From Chloroflexota bacterium (GTDB lineage Bacteria; Chloroflexota; Limnocylindria; Limnocylindrales; CSP1-4), in NCBI GenBank assembly GCA_021786265.1, contig JAJYNP010000034.1, positions 1 to 11,811 of the forward strand: DNA of 11,811 nt, read 5' to 3'. The notes beneath the pieces are model-generated. The model was not told where the DNA came from, did not search any database, and worked only from the letters and a program-made list of their open reading frames with translations. The translations under genes were made by a program, and so were the position numbers. Within the stretch, counting starts at the first letter, position 1; each line of letters begins with the position of its first letter. This document shows positions 6,302-11,811 of this stretch, piece by piece.

Positions 6302-6399
6302 CGTCCGGGTGGTCCTCGTCGCAGCATCGCTGCTGATCGCCACCTGTGGGGGACCGTCGCCGTCGGGGACGGCGGCCCCCGCGACGCCGGCCCGGGACC
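6288..6399 (+). pseudogene. Truncated lipoprotein (signal peptide only)
   Basis: ATG at 6288, overlapping the end of the preceding gene by 14 bases, starts MGTSSVRVVLVAASLLIATC, a lipoprotein signal peptide with a lipobox-like LIATC. A Pro/Ala/Thr/Gly-rich linker follows to about residue 37. At about 6400 the similarity to a lipoprotein ends, because the sequence becomes the tail of an HNH endonuclease gene on the other strand; the frame stays open to 6551 only by chance. The mature domain is missing. The Thr before the lipobox Cys is unusual, so the lipoprotein call is moderate. Confidence 0.5.
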
Positions 6400-6543
6400 T
6401 TATGAGAACCACCAGAACCAGCCGCGAGAGGCAGGCCGTGGCCGAGCACCCTTACGGCGATTGCAGGTTCGCCACGATGCGACGAGGTTCTTCAGCTCCG
6501 TCTTGCCGCCCCGCGCCACGGGCACGACGTGGTCAACATCGCA
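6400..6543 (-). pseudogene. HNH endonuclease C-terminal fragment
   Basis: Read on the minus strand, the sequence gives CDVDHVVPVARGGKTELKNL followed by a CNRRKG-type end, closing at a TAA at 6400-6402. This is the metal-binding part of an HNH nuclease (DVDHVVP, central Asn, closing CxxC region). Only about 47 residues survive. Immediately upstream on that strand the sequence is the start region of an ABC ATPase gene, so the N-terminal part is lost. The first Cys of the usual CxxCN closing pair is replaced by Trp (SWRTCN). It is sandwiched between a truncated lipoprotein and the ABC gene and is not expected to be active. Confidence 0.6.
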
Positions 6544-6547
6544 ACCG

Positions 6548-7562
6548 ATGAACGACCAGAGTGAGACCATGACCACGCCTGGCGAAGCAGTCACCGCCGC
6601 CGGACTGGTCAAGACGTACGGGCATGTCCACGCGGTCGACGACGTCGATCTCCAGGTCGAGCGCGGAGAAGTGCTCGGCCTGCTCGGGCCCAATGGTGCT
6701 GGCGAGACGACCCTGATCCGTATGATCGTGGGACTGGTCGCGCCCGACCGGGGCCTGGTGGATCTCTTTGGCCGCAGGGTGAGCCGCAGCCGATCATGCC
6801 GCATCGCGTCGGCGCCCTGGTGGAACGGCCAGCCTTCTACCCGTACCTGTCGGCAACGGAGAACCTGCTCGTGCTTGCCACGGCAGCTGGGCTGTCGGCA
6901 TCCGATGCCCGCGCTCGAACGTGCGAGTTGCTGGACCTCGTCGGGCTTGGAACAGAGATGGACCGACAGGTGGGCCACTACTCGACGGGCATGCGTCAGC
7001 GGTTGGGCATCGCCGGCGCCATGATCGCGCGGCCCGACCTGCGCATCCTGGACGACCCGGCGAACGGTCTCGACCCGCAGACCATCGTCGATGTCCGCCA
7101 GCTGGTCGCCCGTCTCAAGGCTGCGGGCCTTACGGTGCTGCTGTCGAGCCATCTGCTGTCGGAGGTCGAGCGCGTGTGCGACCGTGTCGCCATCCTCGAC
7201 CGTGGCGGATCCTGGTCGTCGGCACGCCGCGCGATCTGCTGAGCCCCGAGCAGCGAGTGTTTGTCCGCCTTGCCACCCCGACGCAGTTGTGGATGGCGGT
7301 CGCCGTCCTCCAACGCGCGGGCCTGCAGGCGGCCGCGGCCGGGTCGGCTCCCGCTTCATCGGCCACCATGGAGGTCCACGGGTCCACCGGCGACGAGGTC
7401 GTCGCTCTGCTGGCGGCGGCCGCCATCTTCCCCGTCGAGGTCACGTCTCGGGGTTCATCCGTCGAGGATCTCTTGCTCGAGCTGACCCGGTCGCAGGGAC
7501 GAGATCGGGGCCAGGCGTCGCGAGAAGACCAGCCGGGCGGGTCGCCCGAGGCGCGACGGTGA
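6548..7562 (+). pseudogene. ABC transporter ATP-binding protein, frameshifted and catalytically altered
   Basis: The three pieces, which join end to end, are a drug/antibiotic-export type ATPase (BcrA/NatA-like). Piece 1 (from ATG 6548 or 6569) has AAGLVKTYGHVHAVDDVDLQ and Walker A GPNGAGETT, where the essential Lys is Glu (GAG, 6704-6706). Piece 2 (frame change at about 6781-6796) has VGALVERPAFYPYLSATENL, signature YSTGMRQRLGIAGAM, Walker B/D-loop LRILDDPANGLDP with the catalytic Glu as Asp (7054-7056), and the H-loop SSHLLSEVERVCDRV. Piece 3 (frame change at about 7204-7208) has RILVVGTPRDLLSPEQRVFV and the C-terminal domain to TGA 7560-7562. Each shift is explained by loss of one base. 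The gene overlaps the permease start (GTGA). It is non-functional on two independent grounds. Confidence 0.8.
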
Positions 7563-7643
7563 TCGCCTCCCTTCGCGCCGAGTGGCTGCGTCTGCGGCGT
7601 TGCCGGGACCTGTGGGCGATCCTGCTCCTCGTGCCCGCCCTGG
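7559..7643 (+). pseudogene. ABC transporter permease, N-terminal fragment
   Basis: GTG at 7559 overlaps the ATPase stop and opens VIASLRAEWLRLRRCRDLWA then ILLLVPALV, the cytoplasmic lead-in and beginning of the first membrane helix typical of ABC-2 permeases. After about 28 residues the sequence becomes the 3' end of the oppositely oriented lactate dehydrogenase gene, so the rest is deleted. The frame stays open to 7780 only as a shadow of that gene. It is the membrane partner of the broken ATPase. Confidence 0.65.
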
Positions 7644-8600
7644 TCAGGAGCGTTCCACCTCGCGGATCGTCGACAGCAGGATCTCTGCCGACCGCCGGAG
7701 CCCCTCCTGCTCGTGCGCATCGAGCTCCAGGCGGAGCGGCTGAGCCACCCCGGTCCGGTCCACCACGGTGGGCAGGCTGAACGAGACATCGCCCAGCCCG
7801 TAGTAGCCCTGGATCCGGCTCGACACCGACAGCACCGTGCGCTGATCGCGCACGATCGCCTCCACCAGCCGGAGCAACCCGGCCCCGATGGCGTAGTACG
7901 TCGCGCCCTTGCGCTCGATGATCTCGTACGCGGCATCGCGTGTCTGCCGGAAGATCTCCTCCATCTCGGCCGGCTCGTACGGACGGCCCTGTGACGCACA
8001 GAACGCCGGCAGCCGCATGCCCGCGATGTTCGCCAGCGACCAGACCGGCACCTCGCTGTCGCCATGCTCGCCGATGATGTAGGCGTGCACGCTCCGCGGA
8101 TCAACCGCGAAGTACTCGCTGAGCAGGTACCGGAAGCGGGCCGTATCGAGGATCGTGCCGGACCCGATCACCCGCTCGGGCGGCAGGCCCGAGAGCCGCC
8201 ATGTCTCGTACGTCAGCACGTCCACCGGGTTGGTGGCCACCACGATGATCCCGTCCGGGTTCGCCCGCGCGACCGCGGGGACGATCTGGCGGAAGATCGT
8301 CGTGTTGCGCTTCGACAGCTCCAGGCGGGACTCGCCGGGCCGCTGGTTGGCTCCGGCCGTGATCACCGTGACCGCCGCCCCGGCGCAGTCCTCGTAGCCG
8401 CCGGCCCACACGCGCGCGGGTGGCGCGAACGGGACGCCGTGGACGAGGTCCATCGCCTCCCCTTCGGCGCGCTCCCGGTTGACGTCGACCAGCACGATCT
8501 CGGTGGCGAGGCCGCTGAGGAGGAGGGTGTAGGCAAAGGTGGCGCCCACGTTGCCGACCCCGACGATCGCGACGCGGCCGGGCTGCTGCTGTCCGCTCAT
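7644..8600 (-). CDS. ldh: L-lactate dehydrogenase
   Basis: This 318-residue NAD-dependent enzyme interconverts pyruvate and L-lactate in the cytoplasm. The Rossmann motif GVGNVGA is at 14-20 with acidic D39 at the end of the second strand, favouring NADH. The mobile loop is AGANQRPGESRLELSKRN with Q86, the residue that selects lactate over malate (malate dehydrogenases have Arg there), and R92. ATNPVDVLTY, substrate/catalytic D152 and R155 (LDTARFR) and catalytic H179 in GEHGDSE are all present. The length is normal and no defects are seen. The ATG has GGAG directly against it, too close to work as a ribosome site, so initiation may be leaderless. Its stop lies right at the break of the ABC permease remnant. 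Confidence 0.95.
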   Translation of the reverse strand: MSGQQQPGRVAIVGVGNVGATFAYTLLLSGLATEIVLVDVNRERAEGEAMDLVHGVPFAPPARVWAGGYEDCAGAAVTVITAGANQRPGESRLELSKRNTTIFRQIVPAVARANPDGIIVVATNPVDVLTYETWRLSGLPPERVIGSGTILDTARFRYLLSEYFAVDPRSVHAYIIGEHGDSEVPVWSLANIAGMRLPAFCASQGRPYEPAEMEEIFRQTRDAAYEIIERKGATYYAIGAGLLRLVEAIVRDQRTVLSVSSRIQGYYGLGDVSFSLPTVVDRTGVAQPLRLELDAHEQEGLRRSAEILLSTIREVERS

Positions 8601-8608
8601 CTCCGGCG

Positions 8609-8616
8609 ACTCTACA
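8609..8616 (-). promoter_or_regulatory. Candidate -10 element for a leaderless ldh transcript
   Basis: On the minus strand TGTAGAGT lies with its last base eight bases before the ldh ATG. TAGAGT fits the TANNNT form of high-GC bacterial -10 boxes, which would put transcription start on or next to the ATG. No clear -35 is visible. Confidence 0.35.
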
Positions 8617-8659
8617 GGAGTCCGGGGCTCGGCGCGAGCCTCAACTCCGGGCGCCGCCC

Positions 8660-9115
8660 TCAGGCGCCGCGCCGATACGCCCCGGTGAGCCGCGCCTCGC
8701 CGAGCAGCCGCTCCCGGATTGCGGCCCGGACGGCCGCCGCGGACGGCGCCCCGGGGAGGGAGAGCGGTGCCGAGAGCGCGAACAGCTCGAAGACGTAGCG
8801 GTGCGTTCCGGACGGCGGGCAGGGACCGCCCCAGCCGGTCCGGCCGAAGTCGTTGCGACCCTCGCGCCCCGCCCTACCCGACCCGGACGCGCCCTCGGAC
8901 AGCCCGGCGCTCGATGCGGGGATGTCAGTCGCGACCCAGTGCACGAATCCGTGGGCATCCGGATCGGTGACGAGGAGCGCGAACGCCCGGGTGCCCTCGG
9001 GTGCCCCGCGCCAAGCGAGCGGCGGCGACTGGCCGGTGCCGTCGCAGGTGAACCTCGAGGGGATGGCGCCGCCATTGGCGAACGCGGTGCTGGACAGCGT
9101 GAACGAGGCGGACAC
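8660..9115 (-). CDS. YbhB/YbcL family protein (PEBP / Raf-kinase-inhibitor-like)
   Basis: This is a phosphatidylethanolamine-binding-protein-fold member. With the GTG start at 9115 it has 151 residues: SASFTLSSTAFANGGAIPSR, CDGTGQSPPLAW, VTDPDAHGFVHWVATDIP (ligand-pocket Asp, Pro and His) and GPCPPSGTHRYVFELFAL, all family hallmarks in the right order. GAGG lies eight bases upstream of this GTG. A longer frame from GTG 9202 adds 29 Arg/Ser-rich residues without conservation or a ribosome site and would nearly meet the divergent gene, so the shorter start is preferred. There is no signal peptide, so it is cytoplasmic. The biochemical role of bacterial members is poorly known. It is co-directional with ldh, 59 bases upstream of it. 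Confidence 0.88.
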   Translation of the reverse strand: MSASFTLSSTAFANGGAIPSRFTCDGTGQSPPLAWRGAPEGTRAFALLVTDPDAHGFVHWVATDIPASSAGLSEGASGSGRAGREGRNDFGRTGWGGPCPPSGTHRYVFELFALSAPLSLPGAPSAAAVRAAIRERLLGEARLTGAYRRGA

Positions 9116-9258
9116 GGCAGGTACCTCGCTTCCGTTCGACGTCGCGGGGAACACGGCCACCCTCGGCCGGTCCCGCCGGCAGCGTCGGGCCCATCGTGCC
9201 ACGGGCGCTCCGAATCCGCGACACTATCGTGCACCAGGAGCCGCGCAGGGAGACGACC

Positions 9259-9858
9259 ATGACTGGGGATCGGACGGTGGCGTTCGACGTGGTGCGCCCG
9301 GGAGACCAGTCGTGGCCGAAGCACGACTTCTACATGCGGCTCGCGGGCGTGGTCGAGAGCGGCGCGAAATGCCTGGGGAGTCGCGTGGGTGCCGTGGCGG
9401 TGCGCGATGACCGCGTGCTGGGCATGGGCTACAACGGCACGCCCAGTGGCTACCCCAACTGCACCGAGCAGGAGCGCGGGTGCCGGCGCTGCGCGCTCCG
9501 GCATGACGCCCCGTCGGCGGGGTTGACGGGGCGCCTGTACGACATCTGCCTGTGCGTGCATGCCGAGCAGAACGTGGTGGTGACCGCCGCCCGGTTCGGC
9601 GTGGCTCTCGAGGACGCCTGGGTCTACACCACGCTCCAGCCCTGCTTCGGATGCCTGAAGGAACTCATGCAACTCCGCGTGCACGGCATCGTGTTCCTGA
9701 GGCCGTGGACCGCGCACCACCCTGACTACGGCTGGGTGGAAGCCGAGTACGCGCGGCTCGTGGCCCATTACCGGGCGCGGGGCGGGATCTTCGCCCGGTT
9801 GGAGACCGGGGTGCCCGTCGAGCCGGTCGGCGCGGCCATCGGCGGGCCGCTGGGATGA
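9259..9858 (+). CDS. dCMP deaminase (deoxycytidylate deaminase family)
   Basis: This 199-residue zinc enzyme converts dCMP to dUMP, feeding dTMP synthesis. Zinc and catalytic residues are H101 and E103 in CVHAEQN and C129 and C132 in QPCFGC. An upstream GYNGTPSGYPNC motif (57-68) and extra cysteines (C68, C75, C78, C97, C99) match the insert of dCMP deaminases that may hold a second metal. The start is ATG 9259, with AGGGAG six bases upstream; an in-frame ATG 63 bases earlier has no such site. A TATCGT hexamer at 9225-9230 may be its -10 box. The stop overlaps the ATG of tag (ATGA), so the two are co-translated. ComE-type deaminases of the same superfamily are the alternative. Confidence 0.9.
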   Translation: MTGDRTVAFDVVRPGDQSWPKHDFYMRLAGVVESGAKCLGSRVGAVAVRDDRVLGMGYNGTPSGYPNCTEQERGCRRCALRHDAPSAGLTGRLYDICLCVHAEQNVVVTAARFGVALEDAWVYTTLQPCFGCLKELMQLRVHGIVFLRPWTAHHPDYGWVEAEYARLVAHYRARGGIFARLETGVPVEPVGAAIGGPLG

Positions 9859-10451
9859 GCGCGAGCGACCACGGGGCTCCCCTCCCCCGCTGCTGGTGGT
9901 CCGACGGCGCCGAGCCGACAGATACCCTGATGGTCGTCTACCACGACGAGGAGTGGGGCGTGCCGGCGCACGGAGACGCGGTGCTCTTCGAGCGGCTGGC
10001 CCTCGAGTCGTTCCAGGCCGGGCTCTCGTGGTCGACGATCCTCCACAAGCGACCGGCGTTCCGCCGCGCGTTCGCGGGCTTCGATCCGGCGACGGTGGCG
10101 GCGTTCGATGCGTCGGATGTGCGGCGGCTCGTCGCGGATGCGGGGATCGTGCGCAATCGGGCCAAGATCGAGGCCACCATCGGCAACGCGCGTGGCGTGC
10201 TCGAGATCGCGCGCGAGGCGGGTTCGTTCGATGGCTGGCTCTGGGGACAGCTCGACGGCCCGCCCCGCCGTCTGCCGCCCGCCGCGACGCGCGACGACGT
10301 GCCCTCCGCCGGTCCGCTCGCCCACCGGCTGTCCCGGGATCTACGGGACCGTGGGTTCCGGTTCGTCGGCCCGACCATCGTGTACGCGTTCATGCAGAGC
10401 GTCGGGCTGGTCGACGATCACCTGCCGGACTGCTGGCGGTACGGAGGCTGA
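9855..10451 (+). CDS. tag: DNA-3-methyladenine glycosylase I
   Basis: This 198-residue base-excision repair enzyme removes 3-methyladenine from alkylated DNA. The sequence follows E. coli Tag closely: PRCWW, YHDEEWGVP, LALESFQAGLSWSTILHKR with catalytic-pocket E51, DAGIVRNRAKIEATIGNAR, FRFVGPTIVYAFMQSVGLV and DDHLPDCW. The zinc ligands of the family are present as C13, H30, H189 and C193, the last two four residues apart as in E. coli. The length is normal and no defects are seen. The start overlaps the dCMP deaminase stop by four bases, so the pair is translationally coupled. It is followed by a hairpin and converges with the amidase. Confidence 0.96.
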   Translation: MSASDHGAPLPRCWWSDGAEPTDTLMVVYHDEEWGVPAHGDAVLFERLALESFQAGLSWSTILHKRPAFRRAFAGFDPATVAAFDASDVRRLVADAGIVRNRAKIEATIGNARGVLEIAREAGSFDGWLWGQLDGPPRRLPPAATRDDVPSAGPLAHRLSRDLRDRGFRFVGPTIVYAFMQSVGLVDDHLPDCWRYGG

Positions 10452-10524
10452 TCGGCGGTCGTCCTCACTCGACGGTGATGCCGCCCATGCCCCCTGGAAC
10501 GCGATGTCGACGCGGTTCGCCGCG

Positions 10525-10542
10525 GTGGCCCAGTCGGGCCAC
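10525..10542. terminator. Hairpin between convergent tag and amidase genes
   Basis: GTGGCCC and GGGCCAC form a perfect 7-bp stem with a 4-base loop (AGTC), 73 bases past the tag stop and 38 bases past the amidase stop. Being symmetric it could serve both strands. There is no T-tract on either side. Confidence 0.4.
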
Positions 10543-10580
10543 GCCCAGCCGGCACGCGCCAGGAGGACCTGCGCGGGGGT

Positions 10581-11811
10581 TCAGCGTCCGACCGACACCC
10601 GCACCTGGAGAAACGGCACGCGCAACGTCGAGGCGCGGACCCCACCCACCAGCGCCTCGACCTTCCAGGTCTGGGCACCCGCGCTCGCCGGCCGCACCGA
10701 CACCGCGACGGTGGCGGCGTGCCCCGGGAGGATCGGCTTCGCCAGCGTCGCCGACCCGATCTGCCTGCCGGGCGACGGTGAGCCGTCGTACGGCGCGGCG
10801 AACGGCACCGCCCCGACCGTGAGCCTGAGCCCGGCCGGGATGGGCGCCGTGCCGTTGTTGCTGACCCTGACCCGCAGGCTCATGGTGACGCCGGCCCGCG
10901 CGGGTGGCGCAGGCGCGACCGCATCGAGCCGCAGGCCGAGCGGGCGGTCCGCCAGGAACGCCGCGATCCCGTCGTAGTACGCGGTCGCGAGCAGCGTCCT
11001 GACCGACGGCTCCGCCAGCAGCTGCAGCTCATGCGGGTTCGAGAGCGACAGCGACTCCACCAGGACGCCGGGCGCCTGGATCGGCCGCGGGCGGAAGTCG
11101 GCGTCGTACGGCCCGAGGACGTAGAAATGCCGGCCCGCGGGCAGGGATGCAGGAGCGAACCGGAGGTAGTCGTCGGTCGGGTTGCGCTCAGCGTCGGGGA
11201 TCGACGGGTCGCCCACCGTCAGCCGCCAGTCGGCCGTCTGCAGCGGCGCCAGCCGGGCGACGTGTGCCCGCAGGATGTCGGCCGCCAGCGCCTCGCTCGC
11301 CGCCGAACCGCTGCAGCCGCGACCGCAGAAGAACGCCTCCGTCCTCCCCTTCCCCTCCGGGATCCAGTTGTTGTGGATGGCCACGTACAGGTCGGCGCGG
11401 ACGTTGTTCGCGGCGTCCATGCGGGCCAGGAACTCGTCGGTGCCGTCCACCCTGCCGTCCCGATTGCGGTCGACCCCGTCGCGGTTCGCGGCGGTGTCAC
11501 CGGTCCGCGACATCGACACGCGGATCCCGGCGTCGCGCAGCATGGCCGCCAGGCGCAGCGCGATGTCGAGGTCGACGTCCGACTCGCGGACGATCGCGCC
11601 GCCGGCGAGCACGCCTGTCGCCCCCGTCTCCGGGCCGCCGTGACCCGGGTCCAGGAAGACGGTGACGGTCGACGGGGCCGGCGGATAGGCGGGTGCGCTC
11701 ACCTTCGAGACCCGGAGTTCGGCCGAGGCGACCGCGCCGTTCTCGTCGGTGAGCGTCAGCCGGACACGGTACGGTCCATCGGGGGCCGGCTGGCCGCCGG
11801 GGCCGGCGCCA
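10581..11811 (-). CDS. N-acetylmuramoyl-L-alanine amidase (Amidase_3), 5' end outside window
   Basis: This zinc amidase cleaves the amide bond between MurNAc and L-Ala of the peptide stem. The frame is open to the window edge, so the internal GTG at 11702 is not the likely start. Upstream residues (PDGPYRVRLTLTDENGAV) look like the last strands of an Ig/FlgD-like domain. Counting from 11702, the catalytic domain has FLDPGHGG (H21), zinc-site E40, AIHNN (H110) and catalytic E216 in VLVESLSLS. Between strand elements is an insert with DRNRDGRVDGTDE (78-90), a calcium loop. C126 and C130 may pair. Residues from about 262 form a C-terminal beta-sandwich (CARDB/Ig-like) domain, suggesting cell-surface placement. 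It is presumably secreted, but the signal peptide is not visible here. It converges on tag. Confidence 0.92.
   Translation of the reverse strand, partial: GAGPGGQPAPDGPYRVRLTLTDENGAVASAELRVSKVSAPAYPPAPSTVTVFLDPGHGGPETGATGVLAGGAIVRESDVDLDIALRLAAMLRDAGIRVSMSRTGDTAANRDGVDRNRDGRVDGTDEFLARMDAANNVRADLYVAIHNNWIPEGKGRTEAFFCGRGCSGSAASEALAADILRAHVARLAPLQTADWRLTVGDPSIPDAERNPTDDYLRFAPASLPAGRHFYVLGPYDADFRPRPIQAPGVLVESLSLSNPHELQLLAEPSVRTLLATAYYDGIAAFLADRPLGLRLDAVAPAPPARAGVTMSLRVRVSNNGTAPIPAGLRLTVGAVPFAAPYDGSPSPGRQIGSATLAKPILPGHAATVAVSVRPASAGAQTWKVEALVGGVRASTLRVPFLQVRVSVGR
11436..11471 (-). other. Dockerin/EF-hand-like calcium loop inside the amidase domain
   Basis: These 12 codons give DRNRDGRVDGTD, which fits the loop pattern D-x-N-x-D-G-x-(hydrophobic)-D-x-x-D. 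It sits between the SRTGDT strand and the FLARMDAANN helix, where standard Amidase_3 enzymes have a short segment without acidic repeats. Confidence 0.55.

Noticed and set aside
6400..7359. 319-residue minus-strand frame covering the ABC gene
   Set aside because: Only its last 47 residues or so look like a protein (HNH). The rest is antisense to conserved ABC ATPase sequence and has shadow composition.
6400..7562. HNH plus ATPase as a new defence system
   Set aside because: The HNH part is a truncated fragment on the opposite strand and the ATPase is a frameshifted export-type ABC protein, so they do not form a working unit.
7130..8104. 324-residue minus-strand frame
   Set aside because: It is an out-of-frame shadow of ldh and of the ABC remnant, rich in Arg/Ser/Trp with no motif.
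8641..9768. 375-residue minus-strand frame
   Set aside because: It is antisense to the dCMP deaminase and out of frame with the PEBP gene, both of which have clear catalytic or family motifs.
10465..10580. Minus-strand coding-like tail (GGMGGITVE then TGA at 10465-10467) in the tag/amidase gap
   Set aside because: The tail resembles a protein end, but upstream codons in that frame look random and a frame change is needed to extend it. It is too short to support as a remnant.
9896..10822. 308-residue plus-strand frame
   Set aside because: It is an out-of-frame shadow of tag and antisense to the amidase, Arg/Ala-rich, with no motif.
1..11811. CRISPR arrays, tRNA or rRNA genes, riboswitches, intact transposases
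   Set aside because: No regularly spaced repeats, cloverleaf-like segments, rRNA core motifs or transposase catalytic motifs were seen on either strand.

Overview
This is a GC-rich bacterial window, with third codon positions almost all G or C. It holds short operons, several secreted proteins and a sigma/anti-sigma locus with an extracytoplasmic domain. The style fits an uncultured high-GC Chloroflexota lineage (Limnocylindria/Ellin6529-like) or an actinobacterium. That placement is inferred from gene content and codon use; no rRNA or other marker gene is present.

Left part (1-3669): the tail of an unidentified gene is followed, on the minus strand, by a two-component pair whose reading frames overlap: a multi-TM sensor histidine kinase with a PDZ-like extracytoplasmic segment and its NarL/LuxR response regulator. 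Divergent from the kinase is a secreted protein with two beta-gamma-crystallin calcium motifs. A second small secreted protein with six cysteines follows it, preceded by a possible short leader ORF. A 12-bp inverted repeat enclosing a second palindrome closes this block.

Middle part (3735-7643): a LolA/RseB-like protein with no normal start codon where one is expected leads into a run of broken genes. These are an ECF sigma factor reduced to region 4, its anti-sigma-like partner cut by an in-frame TAG, a lipoprotein reduced to its signal peptide, an HNH endonuclease tail on the opposite strand, an ABC ATPase with two frameshifts and a Walker A Lys-to-Glu change, and an ABC permease cut after about 28 residues. 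ATGA and GTGA overlaps still show the old operon pairings. The run looks like successive deletions in one region, because the genes on both sides are intact.

Right part (7644-11811): intact housekeeping-type genes. L-lactate dehydrogenase and a YbhB/PEBP-family protein are on the minus strand. Divergent from them is a translationally coupled pair, a dCMP deaminase and DNA-3-methyladenine glycosylase I (tag); one acts on nucleotide pools and the other repairs alkylated DNA. Convergent with tag is the 3' part of a cell-wall amidase with a dockerin/EF-hand-like calcium loop inserted in its catalytic domain, running off the window end.

I see no CRISPR array, tRNA, rRNA, intact transposase or recognisable new defence system. 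The most unusual content is the decay tract, the repeats that touch it and the kinase start, and the possible ATC start.
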